Below the pieces are notes generated by a model. The model ran no database searches, was not told where the DNA came from, and saw only the letters and a list, made by a program, of their open reading frames with translations. A stretch of 64,000 bases of DNA. Source: Bradyrhizobium yuanmingense. GTDB taxonomy: Bacteria > Pseudomonadota > Alphaproteobacteria > Rhizobiales > Xanthobacteraceae. Both the position numbers and the translations under genes were made by a program. The stretch covers positions 124,001-188,000 of the forward strand of contig NZ_FMAE01000010.1 in the NCBI RefSeq assembly GCF_900094575.1, given 5' to 3'. Below are positions 17,225 to 25,478 of the stretch, in pieces (position 1 is the first letter of the stretch; each line of letters begins with the position of its first letter).

Positions 17225-18043
17225 GTGGCGTACGGCCTTCAGCAGTGGCGGCGTAGCGCCTCGCGCGGGCAGTGGCAGGGGCGCAGCGGCGCACCGCAGA
17301 TCGGCATTCTCTCCGATTCCATGGTCGCGCGCGGCGAACAGCTCGCCGCCGTTTCGATGGTCTGCGTCAATGCGATCGGCCTCGTCGCCGGCGCCGTGCC
17401 GCGGATTCTGCCCGCGGCGCCGGAGGCTGACATCGATGCCTATCTGGACAGGCTCGACGGCCTCTTGGTCGGCGGCGGACAGACCAACGTCCATCCGTCC
17501 CGCTATGGACAAACGGTCGACGAGAAGCGTGACGGCCCGTTCGACGAATTCCGCGACGAGGTCGCGCTGCGCCTGATCCCGCGGGCGCTGGCGCGGGGCA
17601 TCCCCGCTCTGTTCATCTGTCGCGGCTTCCAGGAGCTGAACGTCGCTTTCGGCGGCACGCTGGCGAAAGAGCCAGACGATTTGCCCGAGGAGCAACGCCA
17701 TGGCACGCCCGACGCGGACAACGAGGATGCCCGCTATCGGCTGCGGCAGAAGGTGGCCTTGCGCAAGGGCGGCGTCCTGCAGCAGATCTGCGGCGCGGAT
17801 TCGATTCTAGTGAATTCGCTGCACAGCTTCCTGATCGCCGATCTCGCACCGGGTCTCGTCGCGGAGGCCGTCGCTGACGACGGCTCGATCGAGGCCGTCA
17901 GCGTCGAGGGCGCCAGCGATTTTGCGCTCGGCACGCTTTTCCATCCCGATTATTGGGCGAGCTCCGACCACGCCTCGGCGCGCATTCTGGCGGCTTTTGG
18001 AGACGCGGTTCGCCGCCACGCCAAGGCACAAGGGGCGGCGTAG
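17225..18043 (+). CDS. Peptidase C26 / gamma-glutamyl-GABA hydrolase-like protein
   Basis: A class I glutamine amidotransferase-like hydrolase. The nucleophile elbow is 'LFICRGFQELNVAFGG' (Cys), the oxyanion region is 'DGLLVGGGQTNVHPSRYG', and the His region is 'LGTLFHPDYWAS'. This fits the PuuD/C26 family that cleaves gamma-glutamyl bonds. The start is uncertain. The frame is open from 17018, but the first 60 or so residues look non-coding, so I prefer the GTG at 17225, which leaves about 25 residues before the first beta strand 'PQIGILSD'. It lies three bases before the YbdK-type ligase gene, suggesting a linked gamma-glutamyl metabolism. Confidence 0.7.
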   Translation: MAYGLQQWRRSASRGQWQGRSGAPQIGILSDSMVARGEQLAAVSMVCVNAIGLVAGAVPRILPAAPEADIDAYLDRLDGLLVGGGQTNVHPSRYGQTVDEKRDGPFDEFRDEVALRLIPRALARGIPALFICRGFQELNVAFGGTLAKEPDDLPEEQRHGTPDADNEDARYRLRQKVALRKGGVLQQICGADSILVNSLHSFLIADLAPGLVAEAVADDGSIEAVSVEGASDFALGTLFHPDYWASSDHASARILAAFGDAVRRHAKAQGAA

Positions 18044-18046
18044 GCG

Positions 18047-19234
18047 ATGCACCGCTACCGCTTCGGCATCGAGGAGGAATATTTTCTGGTCAACCGCCAG
18101 TCCGCGGCGCCGCGATCCGAGCTGCCCAAGCCCTACATGGCCGCGGCGCAAAAGCGGCTCGGCGAGCGGCTGACCACCGAGATCCTGCAATCGCAGATCG
18201 AGGTGGCGACGCCGCCGCTGACGTCTTCGACCGATGCGCTGGCCGAGCTCGCGCATTATCGCGCGGTGCTCACCGAGGTCGGCAAGGACCACGGCGTCGG
18301 CATCATCGCGGCCGGCACACACCCGCTGGCGCAGCCGCAGCAGCAGCGCATGACGCGCAAGCGTCGCTACAGCAAGGTCATCAGCGATCTCGGGATGGTC
18401 GGCCTCGGCAACCCGATCAGCGGACTGCACGTCCATGTCGAGGTCCCCGAGCCCGATTTGCGCGTCGAGATCATGCACCGCCTGGTGCCGTTCCTGCCGC
18501 TGCTGCTGGCGCTCTCGACCTCCTCACCGTTCTGGTGCGGCTACCCGACAGGATTGCTGGGCTACCGCAATGCCGCCAACGATGCCCTGCCCCGGACCGG
18601 CTTTCCCGAGATGTTTCGGAACCTTTCCGAATACGAGACCTACGTGAAGACCTTGGTCGATGCCGGCATCGTCCCCAACGCCACCTATGTCTGGTGGGCG
18701 TTGCGGCCCTCGCTGCAGCATCCGACGCTCGAGCTGCGCATCACCGATTGCTGCACGGCGATCGCGGATTCGGTGGCGATCGCGGCGCTGTTCCGCGCGC
18801 TGGTCCGCCACGCCGTCCACCATCCCGAGCTGAACGCCACCTATTCGGCCGTGCACCGCGCGCTGGTGGAGGAGAATCGCTGGCGCGCCCAGCGCTACGG
18901 AACCGACGGCACCTATATCGACCTGGTCTCGTTCGAGCCGGTCTCGTTCAGAAGCTGGCTCGATTCGGTGATCGCCATGGTGGCACCCCACGTCGACCAT
19001 CTCGGCATCGAAAACGACATCCAGCATCTGAAGTCGATCCCCAAGCGCGGCACGTCGGCCCACCTTCAGCTCGAATATTTTCGCGGCTTGCGCAAGTTCG
19101 GCCACTCGCCGCGGGAAGCAATCAGCGACGTGACGAAATGGCTGCGGACCTCGACCGAAGCCGGAGACTTCACCGCCCGGGGCGGCGAGCCGAAAGCGCA
19201 AGCGGTGCGGCAACCGCTGACCGACCTGGTCTGA
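18047..19234 (+). CDS. YbdK-type carboxylate-amine ligase (GCS2 family)
   Basis: A 395-residue protein of the glutamate-cysteine ligase family 2. It opens 'YRFGIEEEYFLVN' with the typical acidic metal-binding cluster. It also contains 'ISGLHVHVEVPEPDLR' and 'LELRITDCCTAIADSVAIAAL', all family hallmarks. It forms an ATP-dependent bond between a carboxylate and an amine; characterised members have weak glutamate-cysteine ligase activity. It is translated from an ATG three bases after the C26 peptidase, so ligase and hydrolase for gamma-glutamyl compounds may act together. The true substrate is unknown. Confidence 0.88.
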   Translation: MHRYRFGIEEEYFLVNRQSAAPRSELPKPYMAAAQKRLGERLTTEILQSQIEVATPPLTSSTDALAELAHYRAVLTEVGKDHGVGIIAAGTHPLAQPQQQRMTRKRRYSKVISDLGMVGLGNPISGLHVHVEVPEPDLRVEIMHRLVPFLPLLLALSTSSPFWCGYPTGLLGYRNAANDALPRTGFPEMFRNLSEYETYVKTLVDAGIVPNATYVWWALRPSLQHPTLELRITDCCTAIADSVAIAALFRALVRHAVHHPELNATYSAVHRALVEENRWRAQRYGTDGTYIDLVSFEPVSFRSWLDSVIAMVAPHVDHLGIENDIQHLKSIPKRGTSAHLQLEYFRGLRKFGHSPREAISDVTKWLRTSTEAGDFTARGGEPKAQAVRQPLTDLV

Positions 19235-19320
19235 CGTCACCGGCTGCGGTCGCATGGAACGAGGTTTCGACCGCCGACTTAGCTCAGCGTGATAGCAATG
19301 GACAATCGTGGAGACCAATC

Positions 19321-19527
19321 ATGAGCGACAGCGGCATTAGCATGCTCCTGGGCCACGCCTCGGCCCAGATGCTTTGGCTCTGGTTCATCGGCGCGTTCGT
19401 GCTCGGCGGGGCGCTCGTTTACGGCGTGATGAAGGCGGGCAACTTGCGCCGCAGCGAGCGGGCGCAGCTCGATCGCAACACCGAGGCACGGCAGCGCCAG
19501 GAAGATCCCTACAAGCGCCCGACCTGA
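19321..19527 (+). CDS. Small single-pass membrane protein, unknown
   Basis: A 68-residue protein 'MSDSGISMLLGHASAQM...' with one hydrophobic helix ('LWLWFIGAFVLGGALVYGV') and a basic, hydrophilic cytoplasmic tail. A GGAGACC ribosome site precedes the ATG. It lies 86 bases after the ligase gene. I do not recognise a family. Good codon use and a clear ribosome site make it a probable gene. Confidence 0.65.
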   Translation: MSDSGISMLLGHASAQMLWLWFIGAFVLGGALVYGVMKAGNLRRSERAQLDRNTEARQRQEDPYKRPT

Positions 19528-19631
19528 GCCTTCGCCGGTTGCAGTTTGGAACTTTCATTCATGGCGCGGCTTTGATCGCCTGAGGATTGAGGAGGGCGAG
19601 GCCTTCCCGTGTTACCTCATGAGGAGGACGT

Positions 19632-20198
19632 ATGGCTAAACGAGCGAAGAAACGCACGACAAAGAAGACCGCGGCGCGCCGGCCGCGTCAGGCGCCGAAG
19701 ATGCTCAGCGACCTGTTTCTGGAGACGCTGAAGGACATCTATTTCGCCGAGAACAAGATCATCAAGACCCTGCCCAAGATGGCCAAGGCCGCGAATTCCA
19801 AGGAGCTTACGGCCGCCTTCAACAAGCATTTGCGCGAGACCCAAGGGCAGGTCAAACGGCTCGACCAGATCTTCAAGATGCTGGGCAAGCCGGCGCGCGG
19901 CAAGCCCTGCGAGGCCATCAACGGCATTGCCGACGAGGGCGCCGAGATCATGAAGGAGTTCAAGGGCGCGCCGGCGCTCGATGCCGGACTGCTCGCGTCA
20001 GCGCAGTCGGTCGAGCATTACGAGATCTCCCGCTACGGCACGCTGCGCACCTGGGCCGAGGAGCTCGGCATGCAGGACGCCGCAAGGCTGCTCCAGGAGA
20101 CGCTGGACGAGGAAGAGGCGACCGATCGCACGCTGACCGAGCTCGCCACCTCCGTGATCAACCTCGAAGCGGAACAAGAGTACCGCGCGGCGGCCTGA
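19632..20198 (+). CDS. DUF892 (YciE-like) ferritin-fold protein
   Basis: A 188-residue protein. A lysine/arginine-rich N-terminus (about 22 residues) is followed by the four-helix DUF892/YciE domain starting 'LSDLFLETLKDIYFAENKII'. Helices contain the expected acidic and histidine residues ('KHLRETQGQVKRLDQIF', 'SVEHYEISRYGTL', 'DEEEATDRTL'). The family resembles rubrerythrin and is induced by osmotic and other stresses. Its biochemical role is not settled. A strong GAGGAGG ribosome site precedes it. It sits upstream of an Hsp20-Lon pair, which suits a stress role. Confidence 0.85.
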   Translation: MAKRAKKRTTKKTAARRPRQAPKMLSDLFLETLKDIYFAENKIIKTLPKMAKAANSKELTAAFNKHLRETQGQVKRLDQIFKMLGKPARGKPCEAINGIADEGAEIMKEFKGAPALDAGLLASAQSVEHYEISRYGTLRTWAEELGMQDAARLLQETLDEEEATDRTLTELATSVINLEAEQEYRAAA

Positions 20199-20352
20199 GC
20201 CCGCGCCCTGCAATGAACGGAACGTCGCGGCCGCATGCCGCGGCGTTCGCTTGTCTTGATCGCACGGCGGCGCATGGCACGTGCGCGCCACCGTACTGGA
20301 TTTCCTTGGAACCGGCCCCATATGCAGGCTTTCCCACCCCAGAGCCCGCATC

Positions 20353-20736
20353 ATGCAACCCAAAAATCCCCTCGACTGGATGCTGTCCGAAGCCCTGGAC
20401 TCGCTGACCCGCGCCGAGCGGCTGCGCCAGCAGTTCGGCCGCCAGGAAGCCTGCTGGGAGCCGCCGATCGACGTGCTCGAGACCGAGCGTGAGCTCCTGA
20501 TCCTGGTCGCGCTTCCCGGCGTCAATCCGGACAATGTCGAGACCGTCATCCATGACGGCGTGCTCGTCATCTCGGGTCAGCGCACCCTCCCGCCGGAGCT
20601 TCGCAACGCCCGCATCCATCGGCTCGAGCTGCCGCAAGGGCGTTTTGAGCGCCGCATTGCATTGCCCCTCGGCCGTTACGCCATCAGCCGCTTCGTGATG
20701 GACGGCTGCGTCGCACTGCGCCTCGCGAAATCCTGA
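20353..20736 (+). CDS. Hsp20-family small heat shock protein
   Basis: A 127-residue protein with an alpha-crystallin-type domain. The core reads 'ERELLILVALPGVNPDNVET' and 'DGVLVISGQR', then 'RIHRLELPQGRFERRIALP'. The start is the ATG giving 'MQPKNPLDW'. It prevents aggregation of unfolded proteins. The next gene, a Lon protease, begins only eight bases downstream, so chaperone and protease are very likely co-expressed. Confidence 0.85.
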   Translation: MQPKNPLDWMLSEALDSLTRAERLRQQFGRQEACWEPPIDVLETERELLILVALPGVNPDNVETVIHDGVLVISGQRTLPPELRNARIHRLELPQGRFERRIALPLGRYAISRFVMDGCVALRLAKS

Positions 20737-20744
20737 GGTCGATC

Positions 20745-23123
20745 ATGGCCACCGAACAGATGAACAACGAACAAAGCAATAACGACGTGAAGATCCCCGA
20801 CGACGCGCTGATCATCGTCCCCGTGCGCGAGATGGTGCTGTTTCCCGGCGCGATCGCGCCGATCACGATCGGCCGGGCGAAGTCCATTGCCGCCGCGCAG
20901 CAGGCGCTGCGCGAGCAGCGGCCGATTGGCATCGTCCTGCAGCGCAGCCCCGAGACCAATGACCCCGGGCCGGACGACCTCTACAGGGTCGCAACCATCG
21001 CCAACATCGTGCGCTACATCACCGCGCCCGACGGCACCCATCACATCGTCTGCCAGGGCGTGCAGCGCGCGCGCATCCTCGACTTCCTGCCGGGGACGCC
21101 GTTCCCGGCCGCGCGCTTCCAGCAGATCCCCGAGCCGACCACGACCTCGCCCGAGATCGAGGCCCGCGCGCTGAACCTGCAGCGCCAGGCCATCGAGGCG
21201 ATCGAGCTGCTGCCGCAGGCGCCGCCGGAGCTCGCCGCGATGTTCCAGGGCACCAGCGCGCCCGGCGCGCTGGCGGATCTGGCAACCTCGTTCATGGACA
21301 TCAAGCCGCAGGACAAGCAGGAGGTGCTGGAGACCATCGACCTCGCTCTTCGCGTGGAGAAGGTGTCGAAGCATCTGGCCGAGCGGCTGGAGGTGCTGCG
21401 CATCAGCAACGAAATCGGCCAGCAGACCAAGGCCTCCTTCGACGAGCGGCAGCGCGAGGCGATCCTGCGCGAGCAGATGGCGACCATCCAGCGCCAGCTC
21501 GGCGAAGGCGACGGCAAGCAGGCCGAGGTCACCGAGCTGACGGCTGCGATCGCCAAGGCCAACATGCCGCCGGAAGCGGAGGCGCATGCCAAGAAGGAGC
21601 TGCGCCGCTACGAGCGCATGCCGGAGGCTGCCGGCGAGGCCGGCATGGTCCGCACCTATCTGGACTGGCTGATCGAGCTGCCCTGGGCGCTGCCCGCGGA
21701 GAAGCCGATCGACATCAAGGAGGCGCGAGCCATCCTGGATGCCGACCATTTCGGCCTGGAGAAGATCAAGGGCCGGATCATCGAATATCTGGCGGTGCGC
21801 AAGCTCGCCCCGCAGGGCAAGGCGCCGATCCTGTGCTTCGTCGGCCCGCCCGGCGTCGGCAAGACCTCGCTCGGCCAATCCATCGCGCGCGCGATGGATC
21901 GCCCTTTCGTGCGCGTCAGCCTCGGCGGCGTGCATGACGAGGCCGAGATCCGCGGTCACCGCCGCACCTATATCGGCGCGTTGCCCGGCAACATCATCCA
22001 GGGCATCAAGAAGGCTGGCGCGCGGAATTGCGTCATGATGCTGGACGAGATCGACAAGATGGGCCGTGGCGTGCAGGGCGATCCGTCCGCCGCGATGCTG
22101 GAGGTGCTCGACCCCGAGCAGAACGGGACGTTCCGGGACAATTACCTCGGCGTGCCCTTCGACCTGTCGCGCGTCGTGTTCATCGCGACCGCCAACATGC
22201 TCGACCAGATCCCGGGTCCGCTGCTGGACCGCATGGAGCTGATCAGCCTCGCCGGCTACACCGAAGACGAGAAGCTGGAGATCGCGCGGCGCTATCTGGT
22301 GCGGCGGCAGCTGGAGGCCAACGGCCTCTCGGCCGAGCAGGCCGAGATCGAGCCGGAGGCCTTGAAGCTGATCGTTAAGGGCTACACCCGCGAGGCCGGC
22401 GTGCGTAACCTCGAGCGCGAGATCGGCAAGGTGCTCCGCCATGCCGCGGTGCAGGTCGCCGAAGGCACGGCCGCGAAGGTCGTGGTGACGGCAAAGGACA
22501 TCGCCACCGTCCTCGGCCAGCCGCGCTTCGAGGGCGAGATCGCACTGCGCACCAGCGTTCCGGGCGTTGCCACCGGCCTTGCCTGGACGCCGGTCGGCGG
22601 TGACATCCTGTTCATCGAAGCCACGCGCGTGCCCGGCAAGGGCGGGCTGATTTTGACCGGCCAGCTCGGCGACGTCATGCGCGAGAGCGTGCAGGCTGCG
22701 CTGACGCTGGTGAAGAGCCGGTCCTCTCAGCTCGGCATCGATCCGCAAGCGTTCGAGAAGAGCGACATCCACGTTCACGTCCCCGCGGGCGCAACACCGA
22801 AGGACGGGCCGAGCGCGGGCGTTGCGATGTTCACGGCGCTGACCTCCCTGCTCACCAACCGCACGGTGAGGAGTGACACCGCGATGACCGGCGAGATCTC
22901 GCTGCGCGGCCTGGTGCTGCCGGTCGGCGGCATCAAGGAGAAGGTGGTGGCTGCGGCTGCTGCCGGCCTGAAGCGGGTGATGCTGCCGGCGCGCAACAAG
23001 CGGGACTATGACGACATCCCGAAGAGCGCGCGGGACACCCTCGAGTTCATCTGGCTGGAGCGCGTCGACGAAGCCATCGCCGCGGCGCTCGAGCCGGCTG
23101 AAGCCAAGGAAGCGGCGGAGTGA
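20745..23123 (+). CDS. lon: Lon-type ATP-dependent protease
   Basis: A 792-residue LonA-type protease. It has an N-terminal substrate domain ('IIVPVREMVLFPGAIAPITI'), a coiled middle region, and an AAA+ domain with Walker A 'GPPGVGKTS' around residue 367 and Walker B 'VMMLDEIDKMG'. The C-terminal serine protease domain has catalytic Ser690 in 'KDGPSAGVAMF' and a lysine (733 by homology) in 'GGIKEKVV'. It degrades misfolded and regulatory proteins. As the partner of an Hsp20 gene eight bases upstream, it is probably a second, stress-dedicated Lon rather than the housekeeping copy usually found next to clpX and hup. HU does lie nearby, but on the other strand. Confidence 0.93.
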   Translation: MATEQMNNEQSNNDVKIPDDALIIVPVREMVLFPGAIAPITIGRAKSIAAAQQALREQRPIGIVLQRSPETNDPGPDDLYRVATIANIVRYITAPDGTHHIVCQGVQRARILDFLPGTPFPAARFQQIPEPTTTSPEIEARALNLQRQAIEAIELLPQAPPELAAMFQGTSAPGALADLATSFMDIKPQDKQEVLETIDLALRVEKVSKHLAERLEVLRISNEIGQQTKASFDERQREAILREQMATIQRQLGEGDGKQAEVTELTAAIAKANMPPEAEAHAKKELRRYERMPEAAGEAGMVRTYLDWLIELPWALPAEKPIDIKEARAILDADHFGLEKIKGRIIEYLAVRKLAPQGKAPILCFVGPPGVGKTSLGQSIARAMDRPFVRVSLGGVHDEAEIRGHRRTYIGALPGNIIQGIKKAGARNCVMMLDEIDKMGRGVQGDPSAAMLEVLDPEQNGTFRDNYLGVPFDLSRVVFIATANMLDQIPGPLLDRMELISLAGYTEDEKLEIARRYLVRRQLEANGLSAEQAEIEPEALKLIVKGYTREAGVRNLEREIGKVLRHAAVQVAEGTAAKVVVTAKDIATVLGQPRFEGEIALRTSVPGVATGLAWTPVGGDILFIEATRVPGKGGLILTGQLGDVMRESVQAALTLVKSRSSQLGIDPQAFEKSDIHVHVPAGATPKDGPSAGVAMFTALTSLLTNRTVRSDTAMTGEISLRGLVLPVGGIKEKVVAAAAAGLKRVMLPARNKRDYDDIPKSARDTLEFIWLERVDEAIAAALEPAEAKEAAE

Positions 23124-23128
23124 ATGCG

Positions 23129-23284
23129 ATGAAGAAACTGCTGGAAAGAGCGAAGCGGTCGCGGAAGACGCAGCGGCTGCGCCAATTGCTCGATCGCGCG
23201 ATCGACCGGATTCGCGATGGGCTCGTAGGACCCGAGCCGCGGCTTCAGCCTGCTACGGTCCGAGTGAAGCGCCGCAAGGGTTGA
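23129..23284 (+). CDS. Tiny basic protein downstream of lon
   Basis: A 51-residue frame 'MKKLLERAKRSRKTQRLRQ...' begins five bases after the lon stop and ends about 37 bases before a strong terminator. More than a third of the residues are Lys or Arg, and it could form an amphipathic helix. I recognise no family. Position inside the Hsp20-lon transcript and the absence of competing frames support it as a real small gene, but it could be chance. Confidence 0.5.
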   Translation: MKKLLERAKRSRKTQRLRQLLDRAIDRIRDGLVGPEPRLQPATVRVKRRKG

Positions 23285-23320
23285 GCCCTCCGTCTCGAAC
23301 CCTCGCGGCTACCCCAGACA

Positions 23321-23347
23321 AAAGGCCCCCTCGTTCGAGGGGGCCTT
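23321..23347. terminator. Bidirectional intrinsic terminator between lon operon and HU
   Basis: AAAGGCCCCCTCG and CGAGGGGGCCTTT form a near-perfect hairpin with a tiny loop, flanked by A-tract and T-tract. It can end transcription from both the lon side (+) and the HU side (-). Confidence 0.9.
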
Positions 23348-23354
23348 TGCGTTG

Positions 23355-23657
23355 TTAGCCCACGGCGTCCTTGGCGGCCTTGACCGGGCGGGCGCGGACG
23401 ATCTTCCGGGCCGGCTTGGCCTTGAACATCATCTCTTCACCCGTGAACGGGTTGGTGCCCTTGCGCGCCTTGGTCGCGGGCTTCTTGATGACCACGAACT
23501 TGGCGAAGCCCGGCACCAGGAACAGGCCGTTCTTCTTGAGCTCCTTGTGGCCGACATCGGTCAGCGTCTCCATGACGTTCTTGACGTCACGCTTGGAAAG
23601 CTCGGTGGCGGTCGCAATCTTTTCGATCAATTGCGATTTGGACATCTGGGTTGGCAT
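23355..23657 (-). CDS. hup: HU-family DNA-binding protein
   Basis: A 100-residue histone-like protein. 'MSKSQLIEKIATATELSKRD' forms the N-terminal helices and 'GFAKFVVIKKPATKARKGTN' precedes the DNA-binding arm 'NPFTGEEMMFKAKPARKIVR'. It bends and compacts DNA. A GAGGAGA ribosome site supports the first ATG ('MPTQMSK'). The C-terminus has an extra basic tail with an 'RARPVKAAKDAVG' end, slightly longer than classical 90-residue HU. Confidence 0.92.
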   Translation of the reverse strand: MPTQMSKSQLIEKIATATELSKRDVKNVMETLTDVGHKELKKNGLFLVPGFAKFVVIKKPATKARKGTNPFTGEEMMFKAKPARKIVRARPVKAAKDAVG

Positions 23658-24002
23658 CGTGTCTCCTCTGATTCGTTGCCGGTTGCATATTAGACCAACC
23701 GTTGAAGGCCTATAGCCTTCTGCACAGTTTTGTCGCGAAATTACGGGCTTTTCTGGCCTGCTGTGACAAAAAACCCTGCTTTTTAGCTACTTCCGGAGCG
23801 GATGAAGCCTCGGGCAGCGGTTTTTGCCTTGTTTCAAAGGCCCGCACGCAACCTTGCTAGAACTGATTCGCCGCTTTCGACAAGCGACGACCGGCCTCTT
23901 TATGAGAGGCCGGTCGTGTTTCACCCTGAAAAATAAGGGTCGGATCGCTGGTCGCCGGTCTTCTTCCCCGTAAAAATGGGGAGAAAGTCAGTGGGCGATT
24001 GG
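23658..24002. other. Gene-free region between HU and thiolase genes
   Basis: These 345 bases are more AT-rich than the surroundings. They must hold the HU promoter (reading left) and the 3' end of the thiolase transcript. A small hairpin GAAGGC-CTATA-GCCTTC lies at 23704-23720, and a strong one is listed separately. No open frame of gene quality was seen. Confidence 0.5.
23887..23917. terminator. Strong hairpin downstream of the thiolase gene
   Basis: ACGACCGGCCTCT and AGAGGCCGGTCGT form a perfect 13-base stem around a five-base loop. It lies about 85 bases past the thiolase stop in its reading direction. No clear T-tract follows, so it may act as a transcript-stabilising 3' hairpin or a weak terminator. 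Confidence 0.5.
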
Positions 24003-25235
24003 CTAGACGCGCTCGATGATGATGGCCGGCGCCATGCCGCCGGCGGCGCACATGGTGACAAGACCGCGCTTGAGGTCGCGCCGTTCGAGCTCGTCCAGCA
24101 CCGTGCCGATCAGGATCGAGCCGGTGGCGCCGATGGGATGGCCGAGCGCGATCGAGCCGCCGTTGACGTTGACCTTGGCCCGATCGAGCTTGAGGTCGCG
24201 GATATATTTTTCCGCCACCACGGCGAAGGCCTCGTTGATCTCGAACAGGTCGATATCGTCGATGGTGAGCCCCGCCTTGGCCAGCACCTTGCGCGTTGCC
24301 GGCACCGGTGCGTTCAGCATGAGGGTCGGCGAGTCCCCCATGTTGGCCATCGCGACCACGCGGGCCCGGGCTTTAAGGCCATGGGCCTTGGCGTAAGCGG
24401 GCGAGGCCAGCAGGATCGCGGCAGCGCCGTCGACGACGCCGGACGAGTTGCCGGCGTGATGCACGAAGTCGATGTCGAGATCAGGGTACTTTTGCAGGAT
24501 CAGGCCGCGATAGGTCGTGCCCTTGTCGTCGAGCGCGTAGTCCGCGACGGCAGGAAATGCCGGCTTCAGGCTGCTGAGGCCTTCCATCGTGGTCTGCGGC
24601 CGCGGGTATTCTTCATGATCCAGCGCCAGACTGCCGTCCTCGCGGTGAACAGGCACGAGGCTGTTCTTGAAGTGGCCGTTTGCGATCGCGTGCGCGGCGC
24701 GCTTCTGGCTCTCCAGCCCGAGCGCGTCGACGTCGCTTCGGGTGATGCCCTCCAGCGTCGCGATCGCATCGGCGCAGACGCCCTGATGCGACTGCGGATG
24801 CCGTGCCCGCAGGCGCAGATTGCCGCTATCCATCATCATCGGACCGCCGCCGCGGCGTCCCTCCATCGACATCATCTCGCAGCCGCCGGCGATGACGAGA
24901 TCCTCGGCACCGGCCATGATCGAGCTCGCCGCCATGTTGACGCTGGTGATGCCGCTTCCGCAAAAACGATCCAGCGTCACCGCGCTGGCACGCACGTCGT
25001 AGCCGGCATCGAGCGCCGACATGCGGCCGAGATCGCCGCTTTGCGTTGCCACCTGCGCGCTGCAGCCCCAGACGATGTCGTCGACATCGGCGGTATCGAT
25101 GCCGGTGCGGTCGGCGAGTGCGCGCAGCACGGTCGCCCCGAGCTGCTGCGGATGAATGCCCGACAGGGCTCCCTTGCCGGCCTTGCCGATGCCCCGCGGC
25201 GTGCGGCAGGCATCAATGATCAGCGCGTCAGGCAT
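24003..25235 (-). CDS. Acetyl-CoA acetyltransferase family thiolase
   Basis: A 410-residue thiolase. The nucleophilic Cys92 lies in 'TLDRFCGSGITSVNMAASS', the histidine region is 'NVNGGSIALGHPIGATGS', and the C-terminal proton-relay cysteine is in 'MCAAGGMAPAIIIERV'. It catalyses reversible acetyl transfer or cleavage of 3-ketoacyl-CoA. It stands alone without adjacent beta-oxidation partners, so whether it is biosynthetic or degradative is unclear. A conserved 'GGRRGG'-like loop near 'EMMSMEGRRGGGPMMMDSG' is typical of the FadA/AtoB-like group in Bradyrhizobium. Confidence 0.88.
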   Translation of the reverse strand: MPDALIIDACRTPRGIGKAGKGALSGIHPQQLGATVLRALADRTGIDTADVDDIVWGCSAQVATQSGDLGRMSALDAGYDVRASAVTLDRFCGSGITSVNMAASSIMAGAEDLVIAGGCEMMSMEGRRGGGPMMMDSGNLRLRARHPQSHQGVCADAIATLEGITRSDVDALGLESQKRAAHAIANGHFKNSLVPVHREDGSLALDHEEYPRPQTTMEGLSSLKPAFPAVADYALDDKGTTYRGLILQKYPDLDIDFVHHAGNSSGVVDGAAAILLASPAYAKAHGLKARARVVAMANMGDSPTLMLNAPVPATRKVLAKAGLTIDDIDLFEINEAFAVVAEKYIRDLKLDRAKVNVNGGSIALGHPIGATGSILIGTVLDELERRDLKRGLVTMCAAGGMAPAIIIERV

Positions 25236-25310
25236 TGGCGTCGTCCTCTTGTTTATGGGTGTTGAGAACGGTTTTGAATAAGGGGGAGAAGAGAGTCAAT
25301 GTGCGGCGCT

Positions 25311-25476
25311 CGCCCTTCGCCTCTCCCCGCGTGCGGGGAGAGGCCGGATTTTACGCGCAGCGGAAAATCCGGGTGAGGGGGAGCCTCAGCAAGAACGGTG
25401 ACAGGGTGACAGATGGACTCGCGGAGAGAGCCCCTCACCCCTGCCCTCTCCCCGTAAGAACGGGGAGAGGGAGAAG
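25311..25476. repeat. Palindromic intergenic repeat (CTCTCCCCGC... family)
   Basis: Two hairpins, CCTCTCCCCGC/GCGGGGAGAGG at 25320-25343 and CCCTCTCCCCG/CGGGGAGAGGG at 25444-25471, sit at the ends. Inner segments GGGTGAGGGGG and CCCCTCACCC also pair with each other. This modular double-hairpin layout recurs at three other places in the window (39.1, 41.1 and 48.3 kb). Confidence 0.75.
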
Positions 25477-25478
25477 AG

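Noticed and set aside
20676..22778. 700-codon minus-strand open frame across lon
   Set aside because: Shadow of lon in GC-rich DNA; no family features, no ribosome site.
25311..25476. Insertion sequence ends
   Set aside because: No transposase frame between the inverted segments and no target duplication visible.
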